This document shows positions 1 to 8,570 of a stretch of DNA of 64,000 nt, one piece after another; position 1 is the first letter of the stretch, and every line of letters begins with the position of its first letter. The translations under genes and the position numbers were made by a program. The stretch covers positions 6,135-70,134 of the forward strand of contig SZOS01000012.1 in NCBI GenBank assembly GCA_030263295.1. The letters run 5' to 3'. The notes beneath the pieces are model-generated. The model was not told the origin of the DNA. It did no database searches and worked only from the letters and a program-made list of their open reading frames with translations. The stretch is from Dokdonella_A sp014338185 (GTDB lineage: Bacteria; Pseudomonadota; Gammaproteobacteria; Xanthomonadales; Rhodanobacteraceae).

Positions 1-841
1 CAGGCAGGTACAGCAGGCTGGTGTAGCTTTGCGAGCCTTCCACGCGGTTGTGGGTCCAGGCCAGCGCGTCGTTGAAGTCGTGGCTGAGCGACTTGTAGAA
101 CGCGCGGTAATCGTCGTCGCTGATGTCGGCCTTGGGCCGCGTCCACAGCGCGACTGCATGGTTGACGGTCTCGAACTCGCCGGTGGGCTTGCCGTCGGAC
201 TCGGCGCGCAGGCGGATCGGGAAGGCGACGTGGTCGGAATAGCGCTTGACCAGTTCGCGCAGTTTCCAGCCATCGAGGAACTCGTCCTCGCCGGGCTTGA
301 GCTGCAGCGTCACGCTGGTGCCGCGCGCGGGCACCTCGACCTGCTCCAGGGTGTACTCGCCGCTGCCGCCCGACTGCCAACGCACGCCGTCGGCGGCATC
401 GGCGCCGGCCTTGCGCGTGGTCAGCGTGACCTGCCCGGCAACGATGAAGGCCGAGTAGAAGCCCACGCCGAACTGGCCGATGAGCTGGGTGTCCTTGCGC
501 GCGTCACCCGACAGCGATTCGAGGAAGCGGCGCGTGCCCGAGCGCGCGATGGTGCCGATGTTGTCGACCACCTCGTCGCGGCTCATGCCAATGCCGTTGT
601 CGCGGATCGTGAGCGTGCGTGCGTCCTTGTCGTATTCGATCTCGATGCGCAACTCGGCGTCGCCCGCGGTGAGCGCGGCGTCGGACAGCGCGGCAAAGCG
701 CAGCTTGTCGCACGCGTCGGAGGCGTTGGAGATGAGCTCGCGCAGGAAGATGTCCTTGTGCGAGTACAGCGCATGGGTGACCAGGTGCAGCACCTGGGAG
801 ACTTCGGCTTCGAACGCGCGCGTCTCGGGCTGGATCGTCAT
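1..841 (-). CDS. htpG: HtpG (Hsp90 chaperone), N-terminal part, cut by window edge
   Basis: This is the first 280 codons of the cytosolic ATP-dependent chaperone HtpG. It begins MTIQPETRAFEAEVSQVLHL and runs off the left edge, so the middle and C-terminal domains are missing. The Hsp90 ATP-binding elements are readable on the minus strand: LRELISNASDACDKLRF (ATP-pocket Asn), IRDNGIGMSRDEV (DxGxG motif), and GQFGVGFYSAFIV. The ATG at 839-841 gives the expected family N-terminus. It is followed upstream by the rplS terminator, so it has its own promoter somewhere in 842-920. The family assignment is secure; only the truncation limits it. Confidence 0.96.
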   Translation of the reverse strand, partial: MTIQPETRAFEAEVSQVLHLVTHALYSHKDIFLRELISNASDACDKLRFAALSDAALTAGDAELRIEIEYDKDARTLTIRDNGIGMSRDEVVDNIGTIARSGTRRFLESLSGDARKDTQLIGQFGVGFYSAFIVAGQVTLTTRKAGADAADGVRWQSGGSGEYTLEQVEVPARGTSVTLQLKPGEDEFLDGWKLRELVKRYSDHVAFPIRLRAESDGKPTGEFETVNHAVALWTRPKADISDDDYRAFYKSLSHDFNDALAWTHNRVEGSQSYTSLLYLP

Positions 842-920
842 GTCGGGCTCCGGGAAAAACGGCTGCGACGCACATGGTGGCGTGGCATGGTGGCTTCAAG
901 CCGGGTGCACGGCGCGCAGG

Positions 921-950
921 CAAAAGAACGGCCCCGTTGCCGGGGCCGTT
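921..950 (-). terminator. Rho-independent terminator of the rpsP-rimM-trmD-rplS operon
   Basis: A perfect 10-bp stem (927-936 with 941-950) closes a four-base loop. Read on the minus strand it ends in CTTTTG just after the rplS stop codon. This is a classical intrinsic terminator for the upstream ribosomal operon. Confidence 0.9.
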
Positions 951-1004
951 CCGACGAGGAGCACAGACGCGACTCGATGCTCCAAGAGGTATGTAGGGTG
1001 CGGA

Positions 1005-1364
1005 TTACGCCTTGGCGGTGGCGCCAAGGTCTTCCTTGATGCGGGCGGCCTTGCCTTCCAGGCCACGCAGGTAATACAGCTTGGCGCCACGCACCTTGCC
1101 GCGACGCTTGACCACCACCGAGTCGATGGCCGGGCTGTGCGACTGGAACACGCGCTCCACGCCGAAGCCGTGCGAGATCTTGCGCACGGTGAAGGCCGAG
1201 TTGAGGCCGGCATTCTTGCGCGCGATCACCACGCCCTCGTAGGCCTGCACGCGCTCGCGGTTGCCTTCCTTGACCTTGACGTTGACGATCACGGTGTCGC
1301 CGGGCGCGAACTGCGGCAGCTCGCGGGTCATCTGGGCGGCTTCGAATTGCTGGATCAGGTTCAT
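1005..1364 (-). CDS. rplS: 50S ribosomal protein L19
   Basis: The 119-residue product begins MNLIQQFEAAQMTRELPQFA and contains the L19 hallmarks PGDTVIVNVKVKEGNRERVQ, YEGVVIARKN and VKRRGKVRGAKLYYLRG. L19 sits at the 30S-50S interface. The reading frame stays open upstream, but the ATG at 1362-1364 gives the usual family length (about 115), so the longer version is rejected. It is the last gene of rpsP-rimM-trmD-rplS, the standard bacterial order, starts about 25 bases after the trmD stop, and is followed by a strong terminator. Confidence 0.97.
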   Translation of the reverse strand: MNLIQQFEAAQMTRELPQFAPGDTVIVNVKVKEGNRERVQAYEGVVIARKNAGLNSAFTVRKISHGFGVERVFQSHSPAIDSVVVKRRGKVRGAKLYYLRGLEGKAARIKEDLGATAKA

Positions 1365-1389
1365 CACGTTCACCAATGGGTTCGATGTT

Positions 1390-2169
1390 TCATTCGCCCG
1401 AGCCGCTGTCGCGATCGCGCGTGGTTTTGCCTTCATGCTCGCGCCGGAACTCGTCCAGCAGCGCGCGTTGCTTCGGGTCCAGCTCGAGCCGTGCCAGCAG
1501 GTCCGGTCGCCGCAACCAGGTGCGTCCCAGCGACTGCTTCCGGCGCCAGCGCGCGATCGCGGCATGGTCACCCGAGGTCAGCACCGCCGGTACCTCGCCC
1601 CACTCGTGCCGTTCCGGGCGCGTGTAGTGCGGACAGTCGAGCAGGCCGTCGGAGAACGAATCCTGCGATGCCGACTGTGCATCGTGCAGCACACCTTCCT
1701 GCAGGCGCCCGACTGCGTCGATGAGGATCGCCGCCGCCAGCTCGCCGCCGGAGAGCACGTAGTCGCCGATGGATATTTCCTCCTCGACCGCGTGCTCGAT
1801 GAATCTTTCGTCCACGCCTTCGTAGCGGCCGCACAGCAGGATCAGGTGATCGCGCCGCGCAAGTGCCTCCACCTTGGCCTGGTCCAGCCGCGTTCCCTGC
1901 GGACTGAGGTAAATCGCCTTGCCCTGTGCCGACCCGCTGGCCTTGCGCGCGCTGTCGAGCGCCTTGCGCAACGGGTCGATCATCATCACCACACCGGGAC
2001 CGCCGCCGTAGCAGCGGTCATCGGCCGAGCGGTAGTTGTCGGTGGCGAAATCGCGCGGGTTCCACATCGCGATCTCGATCAGCCCGCGCGCTCGCGCGCG
2101 CCCGACCACTCCCACCCTGGCACACACATCGATGAACTCGGGAAACAGCGTGATGACGTCGATGCGCAT
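1390..2169 (-). CDS. trmD: tRNA (guanine-N1-)-methyltransferase TrmD
   Basis: The 259-residue protein begins MRIDVITLFPEFIDVCARVG. It shows the TrmD SPOUT knot elements: CYGGGPGVVMMIDPL, LLCGRYEGVDERF and EEISIGDYVLSGGELAA. The enzyme methylates G37 of tRNAs with GNN anticodons using S-adenosylmethionine and prevents +1 frameshifting. The ATG at 2167-2169 matches the family N-terminus; an upstream in-frame extension of 39 codons is rejected. It lies between rimM and rplS in the usual operon, with 76 bases separating it from rimM. Confidence 0.97.
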   Translation of the reverse strand: MRIDVITLFPEFIDVCARVGVVGRARARGLIEIAMWNPRDFATDNYRSADDRCYGGGPGVVMMIDPLRKALDSARKASGSAQGKAIYLSPQGTRLDQAKVEALARRDHLILLCGRYEGVDERFIEHAVEEEISIGDYVLSGGELAAAILIDAVGRLQEGVLHDAQSASQDSFSDGLLDCPHYTRPERHEWGEVPAVLTSGDHAAIARWRRKQSLGRTWLRRPDLLARLELDPKQRALLDEFRREHEGKTTRDRDSGSGE

Positions 2170-2245
2170 CGCGCGTGGCCCGTGATCAGCGCCTGCCTCC
2201 GTGCATGCCTGGCACAACGGCAGGCATCCGGCCCGCCAGCCTGGT

Positions 2246-2758
2246 TCAGAACTCCGGATCCCAGTCGACGACGAGGCGTCCGCCACCGAGATCCACCTGC
2301 GTCACGAACGATCCGACCAGAAACGGAATCAGCCGTTCGCGCCTTGCATCCTTCACCACCAGCACGTCATTGGCGCCGGTCGCGACCAGGTGCGAAACCG
2401 TGCCCAAGGGCACGCCCTGCACCGTTTCCACCGCGAGACCTTCGAGGTCGACCCAGTAGTACTCACCGGGTGCGGCCGCGGGCAGCGCACTGCGCTCGAC
2501 CCGGATCTCGCTGCCGATCAACGCTGCCGCGGCATCGCGATCGGCAATCCCGGGCAACGTCGCGACGATGCCCTTGCCTTGCTCACGGCCACGGCTGCCC
2601 GTGATCGTGGTCTCACCTGTCGCCGAACGCAGCTGCCACGGTTGGTAGCGGAAGATCTGCGTCCTGGGCTCGGTATACGACTCGAGTTTGACCTCGCCGC
2701 GGATACCGTGCACCCCGACCACCTTGCCGAGCAGGACGAGTTTCGCCGGCCCGGTCAC
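2246..2758 (-). CDS. rimM: 16S rRNA processing protein RimM
   Basis: The 170-residue protein begins MTGPAKLVLLGKVVGVHGIR, followed by GEVKLESYTEP, the typical RimM N-terminal barrel. A C-terminal PRC-barrel follows (EYYWVDLEGL, VPLGTVSHLVATGANDVLVV, ERLIPFLVGSFV). RimM binds S19 and helps mature the 30S head. It starts 4 bases after the rpsP stop, so the two genes are very likely translationally coupled. The length matches the family. Confidence 0.96.
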   Translation of the reverse strand: MTGPAKLVLLGKVVGVHGIRGEVKLESYTEPRTQIFRYQPWQLRSATGETTITGSRGREQGKGIVATLPGIADRDAAAALIGSEIRVERSALPAAAPGEYYWVDLEGLAVETVQGVPLGTVSHLVATGANDVLVVKDARRERLIPFLVGSFVTQVDLGGGRLVVDWDPEF

Positions 2759-2762
2759 GCGA

Positions 2763-3014
2763 TCAGGCTGCCTGCTTGCTGGCTTCCTTGTAGAGCACGC
2801 GCACCTTGTCGGTCAGCTGCGCACCCTTGTCGAGCCAGGCCTTGACCTTGGTCGTGTCCAGTTCCAGACGCACTTCCTTGCCGGTCGCGATCGGGTTGAA
2901 GTACCCCACGCGCTCGATGTTGCGGCCGTCACGGGCGTTGCGGCTGTCCGTCACGATGATGTGGTAGAACGGACGGCTCTTCGCACCGCCGCGGGAAAGG
3001 CGAATCTTGACCAT
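2763..3014 (-). CDS. rpsP: 30S ribosomal protein S16
   Basis: The 83-residue product begins MVKIRLSRGGAKSRPFYHII and contains VTDSRNARDGRNIERVGYFN and VKAWLDKGAQLTDKVRVLY, all diagnostic for S16. It is the first gene of the rpsP-rimM-trmD-rplS operon. In many gammaproteobacteria ffh lies directly upstream; here three exported-protein genes (3169-6895) intervene. A TAGAAT -10 box lies about 80 bases upstream. Confidence 0.97.
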   Translation of the reverse strand: MVKIRLSRGGAKSRPFYHIIVTDSRNARDGRNIERVGYFNPIATGKEVRLELDTTKVKAWLDKGAQLTDKVRVLYKEASKQAA

Positions 3015-3092
3015 TGATTTAGCTCGATATTTTCGGAGTCTGCGACGTCGGCGGGTGATCCGGAACCGGATCGCGCGCGTCGGGAGCCGGAC

Positions 3093-3118
3093 ATTCTAGC
3101 GGCAATCGGGAAAAAATA
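3093..3118 (-). promoter_or_regulatory. Putative promoter of the rpsP operon
   Basis: On the minus strand a TAGAAT -10 box (3093-3098) follows a T-rich -35 region, TTTATT with 16-base spacing. Just upstream is the word GCAGGGCTTT, which also occurs at the S10 promoter near 63850. The start of rpsP lies about 80 bases downstream. Confidence 0.5.
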
Positions 3119-3168
3119 AAGCCCTGCAACGACTTGGCACCGCGCGCGGCGGGCACGCCGCCGGCGGC

Positions 3169-3684
3169 TCAGGGCACCAGGCCGCGCAGGTCGAAACCGT
3201 CGCGGTACACGGTGTCGCTGGTGCCGGGCAGCGCGCCGTTGGCGATCCAGTCGTAGATCAGCGCCTGCTGCTCCGGCAGCAAGCCGCCGCCGTAGCCGAA
3301 CAGGGGCATGCGCCCGCCCACCCCGGGATTGTCGCAGTTGACCTTGAGGAACAGCAGGCTGCGCAGCGGGTCGCCCGGCACCACGTACAGGAATTGCGGA
3401 TCGGCCTGGCTCGGCACGTTGACCAGATGCGCCCACGACGCACCTGCGCTGAGGTCGAGCCCGCCGCTGGGCTCCGGCGGTGGCGCAAAGTGGCAGTCCA
3501 CGCAGCCGGCGCTGCCGCCGTTGGTCGCATAGTCGTCGAACAGGCCCTGCACCGCCGCACCGTAGGTGATCGTGTATTGCGGCGCGATGTCGGCGATGCG
3601 CGTGCAACCGCTCGGCGCGGGCGTGCCCGTCCGCGCCGCACCGCCGAGCACGAGCAGCACCAGCCCCCACGCGCGCATCGCCAT
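3169..3684 (-). CDS. Exported c-type cytochrome-like protein with FxxGFD-type tail
   Basis: This 171-residue protein has a short hydrophobic signal sequence (MAMRAWGLVLLVLGGAA). It carries a single heme-binding CVDCH motif at residues 61-65 and a later GGRMP at 124-127 that could supply the distal methionine ligand. It therefore looks like a periplasmic class I-like or planctomycete-type cytochrome c domain. It ends TVYRDGFDLRGLVP, and the YRDGFD part resembles tags in three other exported proteins of this window. The ATG immediately follows the DUF1501 stop codon, so translation is probably coupled and the product should work with DUF1800/DUF1501. The electron partner is unknown. Confidence 0.78.
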   Translation of the reverse strand: MAMRAWGLVLLVLGGAARTGTPAPSGCTRIADIAPQYTITYGAAVQGLFDDYATNGGSAGCVDCHFAPPPEPSGGLDLSAGASWAHLVNVPSQADPQFLYVVPGDPLRSLLFLKVNCDNPGVGGRMPLFGYGGGLLPEQQALIYDWIANGALPGTSDTVYRDGFDLRGLVP

Positions 3685-5163
3685 CTACACGAACCCGAGG
3701 TTGCTGCTGCCGAACTGCGACAGATTCGGGAAGATCGCGGCCAGATCGGACGCTGCGGTAACACCCAGCCAGCGCGCGAGCGTGACCGCATACTGGTCGA
3801 CGCTGATGCCCGGGATCATCTGGCCGCGCGAGAAGTTGTTGGGCGCGCCCAGGTCCTGGTTGGGGAAACCGCTGATCGGACCGCCCCCATCGCTGTACAG
3901 GCGCCCGCCGTTGACCGCGCCGCCCAGCACGAACTGCACGCCGCCCCAGCCATGGTCCGAGCCCGAGCCATTGGACTGCAGCGTGCGCGCGAACTCGGAT
4001 GCACTGAACACGGTGACCTCGTTGCGCGCATCGATGTCGCCCGGCCCCAGCGCGTCCCAGAACGCGCCCAGCGCCGCGTCGACGTTGGCCAGCAGCGCGG
4101 CATGGTCGCTGTTGCCGCCCGACATCAGGCCCGAGTGCAGGTCGAAGCCGCCGTAGCGCACGTAGTAGATCTGGCGCGCGGCATACCCCTCCTGGCGCGA
4201 CAGCTTGATGAGCTTGGCCACTGCCTGCAGTTGCCCGGCCAGCGAATTGCCCGACGGGAACGTGGTCACGAGCGTGGTCGCATCGAGTCCGGTCTTGAGC
4301 AGGCTGTACAGGTCGCGGCCACGACGGAACACCTTGGCATACTCGCCCGCGAAGTCGCTCTCGTAGCTGGCTTCGAGCAGAGCGTTGAGCGCGTTGTCGC
4401 GCACGCTGGTCGCGCTCACGCCCGAACACGGTGTGGGATTGCACATGCCGCTCAGCGCGGTCAGCCCGCTCGCCGACATCTGGTAGGGCATGGTGTTGAG
4501 CCCGATCTCGAAGCGATTGGCGCCGGCGATCGAGATGCACGGCGACAGCGCCTGGTTGGCATTGGCCGCGCGCACCAGGTCGCCGCTGCGCCCACCCCAG
4601 CCGAGCACCGAACCCGCGCTGACGTTGGCCTGGTGCCAGAGGTTTTCCTGGTCCGAATGCGAGAACAGCTGCGGCGGCCGGTTGGCCGTCTGCGCATAGT
4701 CGGCCATCACGATCGGGCGCACCAACGGTCCCACGTTGACCGCGAACGCGAGCTTGTTGGCGCGATAGATGTCGGCCAGCCGCACCAGCGACGGGTGCAT
4801 GAAGTACTGGCTGACGTCACCGCTGGTGGCCGCGTCTACGATCGACTGCAACGGAACCTGCGCACCGGTCGGTCGTGCCAGCGCCAGACCGCCCGGATTG
4901 CTGCTGCCGTTGTACACGCCACCGCGCGCCGCCGCATACACCGCATGGCGCGCCGCATCGTTGGGCACCAGCATGTTCCACGAATCGTTGCCGCCCGACA
5001 GGTACACGCACACGAGCGCCTTGTACCCCGTCAGGTCGCGCGTCGCGGCGAGTGCGGTCCCGATCATGCGCAATTGCGGAAACAGTGCCGAGGCGCCGCC
5101 GCAGCAGGCGGCAGCGGCAAGGCCACGCAGGAAGTCACGCCGGGTCTGGCGAAGCTGGTTCAT
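3685..5163 (-). CDS. DUF1501 protein with Tat signal
   Basis: The 492-residue protein begins MNQLRQTRRDFLRGLAAAAC. RRDFLRG at 8-14 is a twin-arginine signal, so it should be exported folded. The body shows DUF1501 features: YLSGGNDSWNMLVPND near residue 60, FSHSDQENLWHQ, YYVRYGGFDLHSGL and SEFARTLQSNGSGSDHGWGG. DUF1501 is distantly related to the alkaline phosphatase/sulfatase superfamily, and the His/Asp-rich motifs could bind metal; the function is unknown. The start at 5163 has a strong AGGAGG site that overlaps the end of the DUF1800 gene. DUF1800-DUF1501 pairs are widespread in bacteria. Confidence 0.88.
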   Translation of the reverse strand: MNQLRQTRRDFLRGLAAAACCGGASALFPQLRMIGTALAATRDLTGYKALVCVYLSGGNDSWNMLVPNDAARHAVYAAARGGVYNGSSNPGGLALARPTGAQVPLQSIVDAATSGDVSQYFMHPSLVRLADIYRANKLAFAVNVGPLVRPIVMADYAQTANRPPQLFSHSDQENLWHQANVSAGSVLGWGGRSGDLVRAANANQALSPCISIAGANRFEIGLNTMPYQMSASGLTALSGMCNPTPCSGVSATSVRDNALNALLEASYESDFAGEYAKVFRRGRDLYSLLKTGLDATTLVTTFPSGNSLAGQLQAVAKLIKLSRQEGYAARQIYYVRYGGFDLHSGLMSGGNSDHAALLANVDAALGAFWDALGPGDIDARNEVTVFSASEFARTLQSNGSGSDHGWGGVQFVLGGAVNGGRLYSDGGGPISGFPNQDLGAPNNFSRGQMIPGISVDQYAVTLARWLGVTAASDLAAIFPNLSQFGSSNLGFV

Positions 5164-5173
5164 GGTCGCCTCC

Positions 5174-6895
5174 TCAGCGCTGGGTTGCGTAGTCGGGTGA
5201 AAGCATCGTGACGTACAGCGCCGACCAGGCCTTCTCGGCGGCACTGGCGCCGTTGAGGTTGGTCAGCATGCCGATCAACGCCGCCTGCATGGCCGGCGTC
5301 ATCGTGCCGTACATCATGCGCTCGTTGATGGTGGCAACCATTGCTGCGGGCGCGTTGGCGTTGGCCGTGAGCGCGGCGAGGTTGACCAGCGGCCGGTCGG
5401 TCGGCGGGTTGTTCATGCCCAGGTACGCGCGCGCGGTGAAGTTGTACCAGGTGTTGCCGGTGCTGTAGGTGGTGTTCTCGCTCACGATCTGCAGTTCGGG
5501 CGAATAGCGCCCGGCGTCGGCGAGTGGGCCGGGTTGCTGGTAGTCGGGCTGGTAGAAGTTGAACACCGACGGCGCCTGCAGCGGCCCCTGCGCGAGCGCG
5601 CCGATCAGGCTGCTGCCCGCGGTCATCTTGACCTCGCCGTACGCGTCGGGCGCGGGCGGCTGCGCATCGAAGGCGCGCCACATCGCGGTCAGCCGCAGCA
5701 CCGGCTCGCGCAGCTTGCCGTAGGAATCACCGCCGGCCAGCGGCGGCGGCACGCGCGCCTCGTTGTCGAGCAGGATCGCCTTGACCACTTCGCCCAGGTC
5801 GCCGTAGCTGGTGTTGAACACCTCGGCCACGCGCTCGATGTACGCGGGTGACGGGTTGCTGGTGACGAAGCGCTGGATCAGCTGGCGCGAAATGAACGGC
5901 GCCACGTTGGCATGTGCGGCGATGATGTCCAGTTCGTCGCCGACGTCCTGCGCGCAGGTCTGGCCGGCGGGGAGCACCAGCCCCGCGAGCACGGTCTTGG
6001 CGCTGATGTCGTGGCGCATGTTGTTGCTGCCGCTGCCGGTGGCCGGGAACAGTTCGGTGCCCCAGCACGCCATCGGCGCCGATTGCGCGGCGAAGGTCTG
6101 GCCGCCGCCGTAGAAGTTGGGCGACGGGCTGGTGGGCGCATCGCTCCATGTGAAGCCGGTGAACACCTTGGCGGTCTGCGCGATGGTCGACTGGTCGTAG
6201 GTCGGGATCGGCACGCCGCCGGACAGGATCGGCGAGAAGTCCAGGTTGCGCTGGACCAGCCCGACCGAGAACAGCTGCATTACCTCGCGTGCATAGTTCT
6301 CGTCGGGACTGGTCGTCGCGCCGGCCTTCTGATTGCGGAACGAGGACAGGTAGCGCCCCATCATCGGGTGCAGTGTCACATCGCCGAGCAGGTTGCGATA
6401 CGGCGCAAACGCATTGCGTGCGAGCATGTCCTGGTAGGCCGAGATCGGCACCACGTACTGCCGGATCGCACTGTCCTGGTCGGAGATCACGAAGATCTGG
6501 CTCAGCGCGAATGCCATGCGCTGGCGCAGCTGGTCGGGCGCGTAGGCGGCCTGCCAGTACCAGCGCTGCAGGCGCTGGTTCTGGCCCACATTCTGCCCGC
6601 CCGCGGTGCGCGCATCGACCACCGCCTCGACGGCGGGTGCGCTCAACGTGGGCTGGCGGCCGAGTTGTTCCTCGATCCAGGCCTCGTAGCCCAGTGCCCG
6701 CACGCGGGCGATATCGGCCTGGGTCGGGCCGAAGGTGGCCTGGGTGAGGAACCGCGCGGCCTCGTTGGCGTTGGCAGGCGCGTCCGCCGCGGGATCGAAG
6801 CCGTACCGGAAGATGCGGTCGTGGACCGCCGCCTGCAACGTGCCCGCGCCGATCGCGCAGGCGCACACCAACGGTGCGCGCACCCACTTGTCCAT
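5174..6895 (-). CDS. DUF1800 exported protein
   Basis: The 573-residue protein has a signal sequence (MDKWVRAPLVCACAIGAGTL, cleavage likely near Ala23). The mature N-terminus carries RIFRYGFD at 27-34, a tag shared with neighbours. DUF1800 signatures follow: EAARFLTQATFGPTQADIA, RWYWQAAYAPDQLRQRMAFA, LHPMMGRYLSSFRNQKA, DENYAREVMQLFSVGL and QLIQRFVTSNPSPAYIERVA. The function is unknown. The ATG at 6893-6895 has a GGGGTGG site, and longer starts are rejected because they lose the signal peptide. It heads a three-gene unit with DUF1501 and the cytochrome; a TAGGCT -10 candidate lies at 6926-6931. Confidence 0.88.
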   Translation of the reverse strand: MDKWVRAPLVCACAIGAGTLQAAVHDRIFRYGFDPAADAPANANEAARFLTQATFGPTQADIARVRALGYEAWIEEQLGRQPTLSAPAVEAVVDARTAGGQNVGQNQRLQRWYWQAAYAPDQLRQRMAFALSQIFVISDQDSAIRQYVVPISAYQDMLARNAFAPYRNLLGDVTLHPMMGRYLSSFRNQKAGATTSPDENYAREVMQLFSVGLVQRNLDFSPILSGGVPIPTYDQSTIAQTAKVFTGFTWSDAPTSPSPNFYGGGQTFAAQSAPMACWGTELFPATGSGSNNMRHDISAKTVLAGLVLPAGQTCAQDVGDELDIIAAHANVAPFISRQLIQRFVTSNPSPAYIERVAEVFNTSYGDLGEVVKAILLDNEARVPPPLAGGDSYGKLREPVLRLTAMWRAFDAQPPAPDAYGEVKMTAGSSLIGALAQGPLQAPSVFNFYQPDYQQPGPLADAGRYSPELQIVSENTTYSTGNTWYNFTARAYLGMNNPPTDRPLVNLAALTANANAPAAMVATINERMMYGTMTPAMQAALIGMLTNLNGASAAEKAWSALYVTMLSPDYATQR

Positions 6896-6925
6896 GACCA
6901 CCCCGCCCATGCCCGAACGCAATCA

Positions 6926-6931
6926 AGCCTA
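6926..6931 (-). promoter_or_regulatory. Putative -10 box for the DUF1800 cassette
   Basis: TAGGCT on the minus strand lies 30 bases upstream of the DUF1800 start, at the same distance as the TAGAAT/TAGACT boxes before ffh, prpB and dsbB. No convincing -35 was found. Confidence 0.3.
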
Positions 6932-7032
6932 GCGCCGTCACGCGCGCGGGAATGTGACCGGTTGCCCCATGCGCACGCGTCGGCGACCAATGCCATCAAC
7001 GCGCCGACGGACGGTCGGTTGACTGCGCCGGC

Positions 7033-8421
7033 TCAGCGCCGCGGCAGGCCACCGGGCGGCAGGCCGCCGCCGCCCATCGCCTTCATCGCCGAGCCCATTT
7101 GCCGCATCAGGCCCTTGAGACCGCCGCCGCCGAGCTTGGCCATCATCTTTTCCATCTGCTGGTACTGCTTGAGCAGGCGGTTGACGTCGGCCGGCTGGGT
7201 GCCCGAACCACGCGCGATGCGCGCGCGCCGCGAGCCGTTGAGCAGGTCCGGGTGGCGGCGCTCCTTCTTGGTCATCGAGCCGATGATCGCGATCATGCGC
7301 CTGACCTCGCCATCGTTGGCCTTGCTCTTGACGTGGTCGGGCAGGCTCGACACGCCGGGCAGCTTGTCCAGCAGCGACGCCATGCCGCCCATGTTGATCA
7401 TCTGCTCGAGCTGGTCGCGCATGTCGTTGAGGTCGAAGCGCTTGCCCTTGATGACCTTCTCGGCCAGCTTGCGCTGCTTTTCCTGGTCGACGCTCTGCTC
7501 GACCTGCTCCACCAGCGACAGCACATCGCCCATGCCGAGGATGCGGGTGGCGATGCGATCGGGATGGAACGGTTCCAGTCCGTCGGGCTTCTCGCTCACG
7601 CCGATGAACTTGATCGGCCGGCCGGTCACGTAGCGCACCGACAGCGCGGCGCCACCGCGCGCGTCACCGTCGGTCTTGGTCAGCACCACGCCGGTCAGCG
7701 GCAGTGCATCGGCAAAGGCCTTGGCGGTGTTGGCGGCATCCTGGCCGGTCATCGAATCGACCACGAACAGCGTCTCGATCGGCGCCAGCGCCGCGTGCAG
7801 CGCCTTGATTTCCTCCATCATGGCCGCGTCCACGTGCAGGCGCCCGGCGGTGTCGACGATGAGCACGTCGGCGAACGCGCGTGCGGCCGCGTCCTGCGCC
7901 GCGCGCGCGATCGCCACCGGGTCGTCGCCGGCGCTGGAGGGATGGAACAGCACCTCGACCTGTTGCGCGAGCGTGCGCAGCTGCTCGATCGCGGCCGGGC
8001 GGTACACGTCGCAGCTCACCACCATGACCTTCTTCTTGCGCCGTTCCTTGAGCAGGCGCGCGAGCTTGGCCACCGTGGTGGTCTTGCCCGCGCCCTGCAG
8101 GCCGGCCATGAGCACCACCGCCGGCGGCGCCGCGGCCAGGTTGAGGTCGCTGTTGGCGCTGCCCATCACCGCGGTGAGCTCGTCGCGCACGACCTTGACC
8201 AGTGCCTGGCCCGGGGTGAGGCTGCGCAGCACTTCCTGGCCCAGCGCCTTGACCTGCACGCGCTGGATCAGCGCCTGCACCACCGGCAAGGCCACGTCGG
8301 CTTCGAGCAACGCGATGCGTACCTCGCGCAGCGCCTCGCGGATGTTCGACTCGGTCAGGCGGCCCTTGCCGCGCAGGCGCTGGACGGTGGCGGACAGGCG
8401 TTGGCTCAGGGATTCGAACAT
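7033..8421 (-). CDS. ffh: Signal recognition particle protein Ffh
   Basis: The 462-residue SRP54 GTPase begins MFESLSQRLSATVQRLRGKG. NG-domain motifs are present: GLQGAGKTTTVAKLA (P-loop), SCDVYRPAAIEQLR, VDTAGRLHVD, TKTDGDARGGAALS. The methionine-rich M domain follows (GFxxxDMRDQLEQMINMGGM type, ending in a Gly/Met-rich tail). With 4.5S RNA it delivers nascent membrane proteins to FtsY and SecYEG. It is divergent from ypjD, as in E. coli. A TAGAAT box lies 30 bases upstream (8452-8457). Confidence 0.97.
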   Translation of the reverse strand: MFESLSQRLSATVQRLRGKGRLTESNIREALREVRIALLEADVALPVVQALIQRVQVKALGQEVLRSLTPGQALVKVVRDELTAVMGSANSDLNLAAAPPAVVLMAGLQGAGKTTTVAKLARLLKERRKKKVMVVSCDVYRPAAIEQLRTLAQQVEVLFHPSSAGDDPVAIARAAQDAAARAFADVLIVDTAGRLHVDAAMMEEIKALHAALAPIETLFVVDSMTGQDAANTAKAFADALPLTGVVLTKTDGDARGGAALSVRYVTGRPIKFIGVSEKPDGLEPFHPDRIATRILGMGDVLSLVEQVEQSVDQEKQRKLAEKVIKGKRFDLNDMRDQLEQMINMGGMASLLDKLPGVSSLPDHVKSKANDGEVRRMIAIIGSMTKKERRHPDLLNGSRRARIARGSGTQPADVNRLLKQYQQMEKMMAKLGGGGLKGLMRQMGSAMKAMGGGGLPPGGLPRR

Positions 8422-8451
8422 GGACAGGCAGACCCGCAGGAGAGAACGCGC

Positions 8452-8457
8452 ATTCTA
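8452..8457 (-). promoter_or_regulatory. Putative -10 box of ffh
   Basis: TAGAAT on the minus strand lies 30 bases before the ffh start codon. No good -35 hexamer is apparent. Confidence 0.4.
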
Positions 8458-8570
8458 GGCAAGCCGCGCCCTGCGCGCGACGTTGCGGCACCCGAGGCCC
8501 GGCGCCACCACCCGCGGGCAGGCGTGGCGGCGGCTCGTTTCGCACGCGCGCCCATGCGACACTTGCGCGC

